A stretch of 64,000 nt of DNA, taken from the NCBI GenBank assembly GCA_936440205.1, contig OW387136.1:30733927-30797926 (forward strand), read 5' to 3'. Position numbers and translations under genes: made by a program. The stretch comes from Lepidonotus clava. Its lineage: Eukaryota; Annelida; Polychaeta; Phyllodocida; Polynoidae. The notes beneath the pieces are model-generated. The model was not told the origin of the DNA, did no database searches, and saw nothing but the letters and a program-made list of their open reading frames with translations. Shown here piece after piece: positions 49,330 to 61,700 of the stretch (position 1 is its first letter; each line of letters starts with the position of its first letter).

Positions 49330-51288
49330 AGGGGCGCTTCTCTGTCGTGTCGGGCAGACGATGATAACTATGTGCTTATTTGGACAATTTTGCAGTAGCG
49401 TTCTCTTACTCAACCTCCTATTCAATCTTTTTGTAGCTCAGCCCCTATACGTTTGATAACTTATTCAAACAACCCATTCCTCCCCATCTAGGAGCCATAG
49501 TTTTCGTTATGCCTAAACTGTCCTTCTCATTTGTCTCAAATGATCTAGACTTTTAATATCTGTTAATGAACTATGCCTGTACTCTAATTATTACCAAACT
49601 ATATTGGATAAGGGATGAAACCAATAAGGGTGAGATTAGACGTTTTCCCGTATTGTTCACAGTATCTTATGGAGATTTGGGAATTTTAAATGGCTTGAAG
49701 TTGATCAAGTTAACACATATATTTTCTGCTACAAGACAAAATTTATACTTGTTGAGACCTCGTTGGTGTAGGCCTACCTAATCTGGAACTTAGCTCTGAA
49801 CAATGTGGCCATAAAACAATTTATTGAACGACAGAACCTCATACACCTGGCCCAAGAAGCAATAGCCATTTGTTATAGCACTGGCACTCCAGACACATAG
49901 TTATTTGTTCACCTATAGGCTACATGGAAATGGTCCAAGCAAAGAGCATGTCATTCTGCCACACTCTCGTGGCCCCAGTTTCCAGCTTTGCCTCAGACAT
50001 AGACTAGCACTCATAGACCTAAAGACCCTTGAGTCTGTCTGAGACTGTCAACAAGGAATTCTAGTCGCTGCCAATGTCGGTTCCAGTCTCCTAAATCGTC
50101 TGGTCACACTGAGAGATCCCGAAAGAGAAACATTTAGGAACCCATAGCCTGACGTCCTTAGTCGCGTGCTATGTCACCTATGTCAGGAGAGAATAAAGAG
50201 GCCCTGGCGGCTGGCACCCCAGGTATACACTCCTTATACAGGTAGTCAATGGCCAAGCTGGCAGACAATGTAACTTGGCTCGACTGGGACTGAAAAGAAA
50301 GAAACAGTTGGGGCTAATCATATGTCTGAATGTTGCTATGGGTGACGCGTGGACATTGGATTGCACAGACGGTGCCATTGCTTGTTGGTCTTCATATCAA
50401 CTTTTGTTCTTATTTCAGATTTTACTGAATTTTTCAGTCTCCAAATCCCTAGATTAAAGCCACGCACTCTTTTTGATTAACATATATGTTGCTTTTTGAA
50501 ATGTACACCATAAATGCCGGTCACAAAGGGTAATAGTCGATAATACCTAGCACATTCCTATCTCATGGACCAACATTTTCAAAATTTCTGGGCTATGCGG
50601 TCTCTAACCAATGAGAAAGGATATTAGATCTGTTTGTCACAAAATCATCTACACCTTAAAATTTCTATTCGAGTTTATATTGCCATAAGATGTCTCTACT
50701 TTTTATAACGGATAGAATTACTAATCACGGAAACGCCATTCATAACGATGGTTAGTGACTAATGACCTTAGTTACAAAAAATAGGGCCCTGGCACAAGTT
50801 ATAGTAGGATCTTAAATTCCTAAGAGTTTCTCGCTCACATCTTTGAAAAAGATGATTAGAATATGTAATCATACTTTTAGATGTTAATGCATACAGTACG
50901 TCCTGAAACGTTGTGGATGAATAAAGGGGGTTCAGGCATTTCACTAAGGGTATGCCCAAGACATAGTCATTCTGTATCCACAGAACTTCTGTCCTTAGAA
51001 ATATTTAGATACTTAAGTTATACTTGGCTCTATGTATACCTTTAGTTTGCTTGATCAGGGTTAGTTATCTAGGTTCACGGATCAAGATGACCAAAAGACG
51101 TCTCTATTAGACAAAGAAGATCCATTGAGAGATGTGCACATTTGCGTGTATAATATACCCACATCTTGCACATACACGTAACTTTTTATAACTACCCAAC
51201 ACAAATTATTTGACTTATAAGGGCAAGAGGCAATTGATATAACAATATTACATTTTAACAATAATGTGAATGTAGAAATCTGAAGTTA
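49330..51288. other. Intergenic, nothing recognised
   Basis: Only short frames without motifs. Confidence 0.5.
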
Positions 51289-51478
51289 TCAGCACCTCAT
51301 CTCCAAGACGTCGTTACAGTCGATCTGGTCAACTCTCTGTGTGGCGCGCGTCTTTCTAGGGGGCGCCACACGCCTGTGATACAGCCGGTAATGGCTGTAA
51401 TATGAACAAGGCCACATGAGAGGGAAATGGGGTCCGCAACCCGGCTCTTCTAAACCCATACCGCACATTTGGCGGTAC
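51289..51478 (-). CDS. Candidate Cys-rich terminal exon, unrecognised
   Basis: On the minus strand an acceptor (CATCCCGCCCTACAG) is followed by an open frame: YRQMCGMGLEEPGCGPHF, then MWPCSYYSHYRLYHRRV, then a basic KTRATQRVDQIDCNDVLE to TGA at 51291-51289. Cys, Tyr and His are frequent. No upstream exon was identified. The segment includes a GTGTGGCGC/GCGCCACAC inverted pair (51340-51372). Confidence 0.22.
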
Positions 51479-52355
51479 CTGTAGGGCGGGATGAGCAACC
51501 AGATCCCGTAAGACGAAACCAATACTCAATCCGAACAGCACTTCACATAGGTCTTCGACGTTAGATTCGGCCGGGAAACTAGTAGAAGGATCTGCTTCAA
51601 AGACGGTGCCGATAGATGTCAGGATTGTTCCTTTAAATCCCCCCTGGGGTCATAGATTAAGCAAGGGTCGGTGCCCAGGTGGCTAGCGTTTGATGTTGGG
51701 CTCTGTGGGTGCGTCTCTGACAAACGCTGACGTAAGGCGGTGCTGTACCGGGAGTTGACACCACCATAGCGAACACCACTCAGGTGATGGGAGAGTACAG
51801 GTAATCAGAGGAGGAGGGGAGAGGGTCACATCGGTAAAGGCTTGGGCGGCCGCCACTTCCAGCTGTTCTTATACAGGTAAACTAAAGAGAAATCAAAATG
51901 CGACCCCCTGGATGTAAGAGGTTGCATAAAGACGTACAATAACCCCCAAAGATTAAAATTGGGCACATTTAGTCGGACTATACCTTCAGTCTCTCTGTAA
52001 TGTTCACCCTTTTTGTTCTCCTTACTGACTTTGATGACTATGTCATACAAAGGAATAGATTTGAGAAGAAAAACGCGAGTAGAAAGTTGTATTGGTCGAG
52101 GTCAGGCACGTATGAACCTGGTTGCTGATAAGATCCGACCATAAAAGCCGACAATGACCAGTACGCAATAAAAGATATATCTATAGAGCTTTCTTGAAAA
52201 ACGGATTTGGATCGAGGATCTCATGTGACTTATCCCAGCTGTAGACAATACCTCACTATCAGTGTCCATAATAACATAAAAAAAACCTAGACAACATACA
52301 CCAGCAGATTATCAGAAATAAAACTCGTTCTCAATTCTACACAATGCTTGCCGTG

Positions 52356-52386
<31 letters not shown>

Positions 52387-54590
52387 ACATCCTACCCCAT
52401 CGCCAAATATGCTTCACAGGAATATTGCGGAGCCTTGCCTTTTGGTTGCCTTTAATAACCAAAACCTCAAAAACATACACATAATTATGGTTCTTTATTG
52501 AAGCGTTGGCCATTTTAAAGACTTCCTAGGTTAACCCTCTCCCAGCTGCATGAGACATGACGGATGATCTGTCGGCAGCGAGGACCTTCTGATGGACGTC
52601 TGTCGTGCTGGGCGCGCGACCCGACCAACGTCACAGGCCCTCAAGTGCCAAAAGGCGCCAATTTCATGGTAAACATGGTAAGTGTCGTATATGCTACAAA
52701 GGAAGTATGGTCTTTAATCTTTGGCTGGTTGAGCAAGGTGACTCAGTTGGAGTTTTTCTACGCATATATGCACAATTCTTAAATATCTTTTATTGTTATT
52801 GGAAATCGTCTGTTTAGCCGTTTGAAAGGGACACTGTTTAGGCTAGTGCGAACACCTGTGACTTTCAGAAATCTCCATACCATTTCGCTTGAATAAGAGG
52901 ACTTTTTCCTGTAAGCTTTCCCATGGCATGTAATTCTATATATACTTTTTGGATGATTCTTGATGACGGACAATGACAAAAACATAAAAGAATAGTAATC
53001 GTCTGTTCATCAACCGAGGACAGCAAGGGTCGTATATCAGCTGTATATGGAAAGATAAGGAAAAATAGGTTGGGGGGCCCCTCAGGCGCGGCCCCCTCCC
53101 TCCTCCTATTTGTTTTGGCCAAATCTAGATCTCGTAATGTAAAATTCTAGCCCCTCAAATCCCTACATAAGCCCCATCCCCTCCCTTTTTTAATCTTTGG
53201 ATGTTATTGGTTTTTTTTGATAATAATATTTCCACAGAAACAACGGATAATTCATTTCAGTGCTTCCGCGTAACAGATTTCTTTAAAAAATACATTTAGA
53301 CATCTTCAATTCATGCAAAGGTTATTTTTTGTCGTTGGTGAATGAAACCGATTTTTCGAAGCCAGCCGTTTCGTGCAAACAACTGCTTGAATAATCATTC
53401 TTTATTCGCTTGTTCGTTTAGAGGTAAGATAAGCATATTACACATTTTATTTCCTTCCACTTAATCCTATATTAAAATGCTATTTTTTAATTCAAACCCG
53501 TGTCATGTTACAATCCACATAATTATATTGCTAGATTTGAAAACGACACGTGATATGCATGTATGGCAACGTTGTTATAGTATCAGGCTTGTCACGAGCC
53601 TACAGCTGACGTATGTACATACTGAAAAAAGGTCCTCTCAACGTATTACCCAAAGAAGAAAGGATAGTGCCAAGAATCAGAGAATTATACGCTAAATGTT
53701 TACGAGGGATGAATTTTTCGGAATTTTTCTAATAATGGCCTTTAATACCATCTTTAAGTACATCAAACAAAGATCCGCATCTAGGAGAATTGAAACATAC
53801 CAATGAATCAGATAATCAAATTATATATCAGGTACAGCCGGACCTGGGAGGAAGAGCATGCGTGCAGCATAATTGTTGGAACACATCGTATAGAGATGCA
53901 TTGGCATGTCGGTAGGGGTTGGGTGAAGACGTGATGTGGTGGGTACATAGAAGAATGGGTAGGACGTTGGCAGTTAAAGAGTGGGGAAAGTCGACGGCTC
54001 GTGCTGTACAAAGCTTCCACCTGCTCTGCTCGCTCTCTGTAAGACATAATACTACACCTGTGGGAAAATACCTGATAAACGCCTGTATACTTAGAGGGGA
54101 ACACGCCTACCCGCACCAGCCACGCGCGGCCCTTTGTGGCATAATACCTGTTTCTGTTGTTTATTCTCCCCTTTGGTTTCTACGTTTTCCGTTTTCAGTA
54201 CTACAGTTCTTCTATTTCATATAATTTTATGTTTTACATCTTGTAAACCTCTTGATCTTGATGTCGCTTCCTGCCTCCTAGTGTCCTCATTTTTTTCTGT
54301 GAAATAGGCCAGTTACATACATTACAACAGTAGCCAAACAATTCAAATAACAATGACTTCAACCAGAAGTTGATGTTTTTCATAATGAATGATCTGATGT
54401 TTCATTCACCACCGCCACCAAAACTGTAGAATAATTTGTGCAATGAGTCTGATAATTGGCTCCACATAAAGTGCACCCATGTCGCATGACCATCACATCG
54501 GTCAGAATAAATGAGAGTCCTACAACTGACTTGTCCTTTAGGCCTACTGATATTATAACGACCACCACTCAATTTAAAGGGATTAAGAGG
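51479..54590. other. Intergenic; C run and (CA)n
   Basis: A 17-bp C run at 52356-52372 runs into (AC)n to about 52388. The frame 51826-52050 (-) has no motif. A GC-richer patch at 53060-53110 has none either. Confidence 0.5.
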
Positions 54591-54601
54591 TAACTGCACA
54601 A

Positions 54602-54768
54602 GCGCCCCCTGGTGTGAAAATTTCAATTCCCTAGATTTTCAACATAATTTTTTAGGCATGAGCGCTGGTTAAATTAGAACTTATATCAATGTTAAAACAA
54701 AGAGATGTAGCAATGAAACATCAAATTTAAAGGTTTATTGGTCTATGCCCACTAGCGCCACCTGGTTA
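54602..54768 (-). promoter_or_regulatory. Two CTCF-like motifs in a duplicated module
   Basis: The reverse complement of GCGCCCCCTGGTGTG (54602-54616) and of GCGCCACCTGGTTA (54755-54768) gives ACACCAGGGGGCGC and AACCAGGTGGCGC. Both are close to the CTCF core and share one orientation, 153 bp apart. The text after each also matches (GTGTGAAAATTTCAATT against GTTAGAAAAATACAATT), so the module is duplicated. Binding is inference. Confidence 0.35.
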
Positions 54769-54779
54769 GAAAAATACAA

Positions 54780-57700
54780 TTTCTCAAAATTTAAAAATTG
54801 ACTATCAGGCATTGGTAGGGGCCTAAGTCCACTCAGATTATGAAACATCACTCCTCTTGATGAAAAATTAATAAGGCCAGAAAGAAATGATTTATACTTG
54901 AAAGTACTGAAATAACCCAGTCATGAATATTCAAAAGGAGTTGGTTGTTTTATTTCATTGGTAACCTATATTTTTTCTGGTCTCTAAATGTTGGGGAGGT
55001 CCCAAGGCACATCTTGACCAGTTTTGGTTGGGCTCTAATGGATATTGAGTCTCATAGAGACATGTAAATGTGGCAAATTTGGTAATTCCCATAGACTTCT
55101 ATAGTGAAGGCCACTCCCTTCCCCAGGCACTTACTCAGAGATAAGCATGGTGACATATGCTTTTTTTGGTTTTATTATATTCTCCTTGGTCTATTCTACC
55201 CAATTAAACTTAATTCAGAGATCTGTAATGGATTTCTATTTTTGATCAAACACCTCTTAATCCCTTTAATAGAGAATTTAAGCTTTACGAAGAGAGCAAA
55301 GTTTTGCGCGAATGTTCTTGGCCTTTTCAAAATTCTGGATCCCCCTAATTTGTTGTCTTAATTAACCACTTTCACATACATGTGCTCTTCCAAGAAGCTG
55401 GTAATTCAGTGGACCTTTATCAATAAAAAAAGAATACACGTAGTCATGAAGAAGCGGGTTTCTTTCTGTAAGAAATCCTCAAGACTATTGTAAAGGCCAC
55501 GTCCACACAATCTATCTTGTTGACAGACTGCATTCGTTATTATGATACAATCCCAAAACTCTGCGGTCGTTAGAGATATAATGACTGTCATGTTATGCGA
55601 GGGAAAGGCTAAGGCTGGTCAGGTGTTGGTATGTCATAGGTCACAGTAGTAGGTCATAGGAATATCCAACCGTGACAGGCAGTGACATAATACAGGAAGT
55701 CTGCAACTTGCCCGAAGTGTGTGTTAAAAGCTTCGGCTCCGAGGGAGTGGTCAGAATAATAACCAACCACAATATTTCAGAAGTTTACCCCTTGGTCTAC
55801 CCCTCTTCTTAGGATAGCTGTTGAGATGATATGAACCTATGTGACATACCGTTTCCATAAAACATTACATCGAAACATAACATCATTTTCTCGTTGGATG
55901 AGCATATATATGAACATTTTATCTATAATGAAAAGTTAAAGAGATGAGAATATGTTAATGGGATTCAGTTTTCATTTTACCATAATCACAAGTAAGTCAT
56001 AAAGTGGATAACTATAACTCACCAATTAAGGGCTATCATTCGCTGGTCAACCAACTGAAACAACAAGGGGTTAGGGGCTTCCTGTGTTTTACATCTTTCA
56101 ATTTCCTGACATTTACGTTAAAAGTAAATGATTACTTTGAAAGAAGAAAGGAAATTGAGAGTGATTTGAAATTTTGTTGTACATGTATTTTTTTTCACCT
56201 TCATTGCATTTAATGTATTTAATTAAAACGTTTGTGTAAAAAAAAGAGATAGTAGAAAGCATGAAAATACTACCCCCTCATCCATAACTACAACCCCCCC
56301 CCCCCCCCCCCCACTTAATTGTCCCTATTCCTTAAATGGTGTATCACCAAACGCCTGTTAAAAGCTTCATTCCTTATGATGAGCTTAAAGTAAAAGTGTA
56401 TTAATATTACTATATATGAGGTGCGAGGAACGACAAGACTAGTGTAGTAGAGCCTACCACTCTATACCACTAAAATATTTTTTAACAGTTTGTTTAACGC
56501 GTTCCTTAATGCATTTATCAGTTTTAAACGATTTCAAAACTTGGTCACATGTAACACTTTATAGAATACATTCTTAGCCATTTTGCAGATGAAAACAAAT
56601 TTAAAAACAAAACTTTGAAAACATTTGTGTGCGTCGAAACATGCATACATACATTTCTTCTTAATTTTTTCATAGAATTACACCATTCCAGTACGTAGGT
56701 TGGATATTCGATGAATCATTGTATAACAATTTATACACTTATTCAGGATGCTGGCAAATGTGTTCCTGTCTCAAAGGAACCAAGCCAGACACTGCAAATC
56801 TCTTCCAGACACCTAAGTCATACCCTAATGGTCTCAGTTTAACTCTGTATACTGCACACCCTACAATTACCCGTAATTAACTAAAAGGGTAACCAAAGAT
56901 GGACAATAAACGCCGCTGTGAGGATAGACGTTCCATGAGATCCTATGTGTGTTGCTATGTGTTTTTACTAGACTCTATACTTAATTGAACAAAGAGAGAA
57001 TTGTATCCAATACAAAAGGGGGAAAATGTCATTCCAAACTGTTTGAAAAGGTACTTCAGTTCATGTCTGACATAATATGGTCACCCACTGGCCATACTTT
57101 AAGAATTCGTCAGACATGTGTGATATGCAATAAACGCACAGTTTCTTTTTTTATTATTATATTGACTGCCTTCAGAATACATCTGATCTTCCGGTCAGTC
57201 CAGTGTATATGTATAAATCCATCAAAATATTGACATATAAAATAGTTCTAATCAATACACACTAGTACAATGGTGATGAAGTAATTAAGATTATTATATA
57301 AAATTAATTATGATGATGATTGTATATAATAATCAATGTGTTGGCATCTAATTTACTACCATGAGACCCAACTGTTTGTGACTTTTATAAACATGTTAAA
57401 AACAACTGTAGCTTAAATCAAGGGTACTAGCACAACACTGATACAGGTGATAGAAATGTTTCAGAATAGCCTTTTTAGATTCAATGCTCTTATCAATTTG
57501 CCGTATTACTGATGGCAATTGAAGCCAACGTTTGGCACATATATAATAAGGGGATTTGTTGTTGTTGCTAAAAGGTTACCACTGTATCTGTATTAAATTT
57601 TCATGTACATTGCCTCTCACGCTTCTAGGCCTGCATCTTTTTTTCAAAAGGTTTTATTGGTAATAATCTTCAAGGTTTCCCTTGGTTTTCAGAGTTATAA
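54780..57700. other. Intergenic, nothing recognised
   Basis: A 19-bp C run lies at 56294-56312. Short AT-rich frames only. Confidence 0.5.
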
Positions 57701-57704
57701 CAGG

Positions 57705-57796
57705 AACAGTAAATATATACATACAATTAATATAATGTTATTAGCGAGTTATTACAGTAACAGTAAATATATACATACAATCAATATAATGTTATG
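57705..57796 (-). repeat. 54-bp direct repeat, probable LINE tail
   Basis: AACAGTAAATATATACATAC followed by AATYAATATAATGTTAT occurs at 57705-57742 and again at 57759-57796, a 54-bp period. It lies just downstream of the minus-strand LINE ORF, as a tandem 3' tail would. Confidence 0.6.
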
Positions 57797-57947
57797 ATAA
57801 TCAAGTATTGCATGGAAGACATTGGATCATCACCATAATAATGGTGACTGGATAATAATAGTCTGTTTGACAATTAACGGACAATTTGAAAAATGGTCAA
57901 TTTACATTTTGCAGCAAGTCAAGATATTACGAATACAAATGTTTTAC

Positions 57948-59309
57948 TTAATGGTTAAAAAAATATGCTGTTTCACAGTTCTGAATGTCCCTTTCCAATT
58001 TATTCCAGAGTAAAGTACCTCTATGGTATGGACTGTTTTTGAAATGTGTTCCAATGTGTGTTGGGACTATAAATGTTTTCTTCTCAGCTGCATGTGTTAA
58101 GCGGTTAGGGACAGTAATATTAGCCTCATTTTTGCTATACAAAAACAATAAACATAACAATTGAACTATTCGACGTTGCTCCAAACTTACAAGTTTCATT
58201 TGGCTATGTAGTAGTTCTACTGGACAATGTTCGCCTCTATACACTTTTAAACATATACGTGATACATTGTTTTGCAAAATTTGCAGCTCCCTTTTTTGGC
58301 CCAGTGAGCACAATATTAGTACAAACCCTGCAAAATCTAGATGAGGCAAAATTGTCTGTTTGTAAATCATAATTGCAGTTTTCTCGTCTACATAATTTCT
58401 TATTTTCGACAACTGAAATATCTTATTGCCCACTATTTGCTTTGTCCTTTTATAGGACATTTTATAATTCAATACTGGATCTAAGATTATTCCTAAGTAG
58501 GAATAACTTTTTACAAATTCTATACAAATATTACCAACTTTGAACGGATTTGGGTTAATCATGTTCTTTAAGACATTTGATTGGCCAACTACGAGGCATT
58601 TTGTTTTCAAAATATTCAGTGAAAGTGCATGTAAGTCACCCCAGGCTACAAAGCTGTTTAGATTGGCTTGCATGTGTGTGGATACAGAGTTCCAATCGTG
58701 GGCATTATAGTAAAGAACACAATCATCGGCATACAGATTTATATGTACATTCCTAATTTCAGAAACTACATCATTAATATATATAACAAACACAATTGGT
58801 CCTAGTATACTTCCCTGGGCTATGCCAGAAAGAACTTTACGCTTAAGTGACTTATTACCGTTGTACAAAATGGACTGAGTTCTGTCCAGGTAACTCCTGA
58901 ACCAGTTAATAGAACATTTTGAAAGACCAATGGTTGTTAATCTATTCAATAGTAATTCATGGTGAATTGAATCAAAAGCTTTTCTCATATTGAGCAGTAA
59001 AAGGGCAGTTACTAGATTATCGTTAATTGATTTGTGAAGATCACTAATTAAATTGAATACAGCCAATTGGGTGGATCGACCAGGTAAGAAACCATACTGA
59101 TGATCTGACAGATATTGAATGTCAAATCAATGTTTCAGTAAACATTTATGAATCAATTTTTCCAACATCTTTGCCAGGAGAGGAGTCTGCGTAATGGGGC
59201 GCCAATTAGACGGACTAGACAAGTCGGCTGTTTTAGGTAGAATTATAATATCTCCATGAGCCCATTTTCTTGGAAAACATGACATACTTATTGATGAACA
59301 AAATAACAT
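57948..59309 (-). pseudogene. LINE ORF2 reverse transcriptase, inactive
   Basis: One reading frame spans the segment with a single TGA at 59124-59126. Before the stop: FPRKWAHGDIIILPK and SNWRPITQTPLLAKMLEK. After it: YGFLPGRSTQLAVFNL, then a 372-codon frame. In that frame the motif A region reads LLLLNMRKAFDSIHH, where the usual catalytic Asp is Asn (residue 26). GIAQGSILGP (81-90, normally GVPQGS) and LYADD (catalytic YADD, 112-115) follow, then the thumb (YSYLGIILDPVLNYK). The C-terminus has YHRGTLLWNKLERDIQN. A stop, a lost motif A Asp and the missing 5' part make it dead, but it looks fairly young since nothing is frameshifted. Confidence 0.88.
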
Positions 59310-59320
59310 CTAACATTATA

Positions 59321-61379
59321 ATTTATGTAAATATTATGGCCTTCTTGTAACTTAATATCAACATTAAACTAGTGGAAATTACGGCTTTTATATAATTCAA
59401 AAGGATAGTATCCCGCTGATATTGAATAATGTTTCAAGTCTTCACCTAATGTTTACGAAGCTGTGACTTCAAACAAAAGCATGTTTAGTAATAGTGTTTG
59501 TGGTTTGTGGCTGTGATCCATTGTTCGGCCTTTGATATGACCGACTAGTCGTGTGAGGTGAACAGCCCCTACTCCCGGCCAACCCCCTCATTCACTCGAC
59601 AGACAGCTTGGTGGCACGCGCTCCACTGGAACAATCACCAGAAACAAAACACTACCTACTGTGTCCGGATCCAAAGTGTTGTTGTGGTTCCCGGCAAGTA
59701 GATTGGTCCGTAAAACTCAGCAAGGGCCGGGAATGATGGTGGTAATGCCTAATGCGGGTGCCACACACTTTCCCCACTCATTACAAAATAATTGCGAGTA
59801 AAAAGGCCCTTGTGGAAATGATAATGGCGCCCCCTCAACTTGTGCCACTTGATACAAATACCTGCCGACCGTGCGAGGGTTATTCTAGGGTTGGTGATAA
59901 TTTCACAGCACGTGCGGGCACGTGCTTGGTGGATGTAGTGTTGACCCGGGAGGGGGGGGGGGGCACTGACTCTTTGATGGTTACTCCCCACTGCCAAACT
60001 ACCCCCCCACTTTTTCAAGACTGACTTACCCCCCCCCCCCCCCCCTGATTTTTAGTTGACAACTCCCTATTTTTGGGGGCCACAGATCACCGCCCCCCAA
60101 AATTAAGGTGTGTCAATACCAGAAAATATACAGAAATCACCAAAATTGCCAAAGAAAGCTTCATTTTTTGGATGAAATAAAGTAGCAATAAGGCTAATTA
60201 CTAAATTATTTCCCCCATATTGTTCTATGGACATTGTTTGGCCTTAAAAGTGGCTGACCGGCCCTAAATTTTGACGTTCACTCGGCTTGGTTGGTTTGTT
60301 TGGCAGTGGGTACCTTGTCAAGGTCAAGTGCCCCCACCCCCCTCTTTGGAGTGTTGGGTAGAGTGAATAAAGCACAGAACTCTGGTGGTTCACGGCTGAG
60401 ACACTCGTTGACTGATCGGCGGCGACGGGCGTTCCGCTTGGCTGGTCAATGAGGCAGACGACTTTCAGCTGCCCGTACTTTGTTACGCTTCCCGCTGACT
60501 TGACGTCTTAATGGTAGGTCCAGCCGACGACGTAATTAACACTGTTTGCCAGTCTTTTCTGGGTCCAAAGATTATTTCTATACCAGCTCCGTCAACGGTG
60601 ATGAGAATAATGAGAGGTTGGAACTACCAAGTCGCGTCACGATGACATCATAAATGGCGGAAGTGTTGGGAGCGCACTCTCAGCTACAGGTCACTGGATA
60701 TAGTCACCGGGAACAATAACAAAATATCATTCTTACAGGCAAGATTCCTCAGTCCATACAGTTATGTATAAAACTCACACTGGCGGTTAACTTAAGAAAC
60801 AAAATTAACGTTGTCTTGGATACAAATTGTGGACCTGATATTTTTTCCCTTTACTCGAATGCTTGTTGTTGAAATGTAGGCAGAGACCGAGGTGTAACGA
60901 ATTGGGGGTCGATATCCAAGGGTCTATATCTGATTCAGGAGAGATAATCATATGTAGATAACAGGATCGATTGATTTAGAAATTGAGGAATCGCTGAACA
61001 TATATATCTCTCTCAATAAGTAGAAAGGCAGATGAATGGGAAGCAACATTGTAGAAAACATGACTAATAATATCATGCAAAGATTCCAATGATATTTTTT
61101 TACAGTTTGATACTAGATCTTGCAAAACGATCCATTGTGGATAGAAATTTAAGAGATTCAGGACAAGAACCATTTTCCTACGTTCTTTCTTTTCGGAGCG
61201 TTTCTATTTTTACACACTTTTTCTTTGATCTTTTCCATCCTTCTATCCCTAAACTATTCTATGTATTTACAACTTAGAGTCCCAGAAGATTACACAAGAA
61301 TAAATTGCTGTCCCTAGATCCCTTACCTTCCCGACCGAACTCATAGATAGGCCTTCAATCCGACGTGTCTGAGTTCACA
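59321..61379. other. Intergenic, GC-richer in part
   Basis: 59520-60720 is CpG-richer than the rest and includes G and C runs (59952-59963, 60029-60045). ATGGCGGAAGTG near 60654 combines YY1- and ETS-like cores beside TGACATCA. Frames at 59749-60024 on both strands are shadows of each other without motifs. Confidence 0.4.
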
Positions 61380-61514
61380 GCTTGCCTCCTACCGGCCGCG
61401 CCTCTTTCTAATCCCCCACCTTTGATGACTCTCCGGATTGCCTGCAATTTGTGTCCACACCTTAAAACCGCCAACGATTGTCTCTGACTTCATCATTTTG
61501 TCCAGATCACAGAA

Positions 61515-61700
61515 AACACCCACCGCCGCCACGTGACGCGGTCCAAGCTCCCTATTGGTGGGAGGTGTTGATGACGTCACGCCGCGGGCGGTCGCTAGTT
61601 CCCCGCTGGTTGGCAATTGTCATATTGTAAAGGACGCCGCCGACCTGCACAAATGAGTGATTATACGACAACAAGAGAGGGAGGACAAGATGGCGGCTCC
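61515..61700. promoter_or_regulatory. Promoter-like CpG-rich cluster
   Basis: Within 170 bp lie CACGTGAC (USF-type E-box, 61530-61537), ATTGG (inverted CCAAT, 61554-61558), TGACGTCA (perfect CRE, 61572-61579), a GCCGCGGGCGG GC-rich stretch and CAAGATGGCGGC (perfect YY1 site, 61686-61697). This set is typical of TATA-less metazoan promoters. YY1 sites usually lie just downstream of the start with the motif on the coding strand, which would favour plus-strand transcription. No coding exon was recognised downstream within the window. Confidence 0.45.

Larger units (their letters stand above)
57705..59320 (-). mobile_element. 5'-truncated LINE (non-LTR retrotransposon)
   Basis: Minus-strand remnant holding the reverse transcriptase and C-terminal part of ORF2, a short 3' UTR and a tandem tail. 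The endonuclease, ORF1 and 5' UTR are missing, which is the usual outcome of incomplete reverse transcription. The RT style suggests the jockey/CR1/L2 group. Confidence 0.85.

Noticed and set aside
59749-60024. Coding exons on both strands
   Set aside because: The two frames mirror each other in GC-rich DNA with G/C runs and show no motif or splice context.
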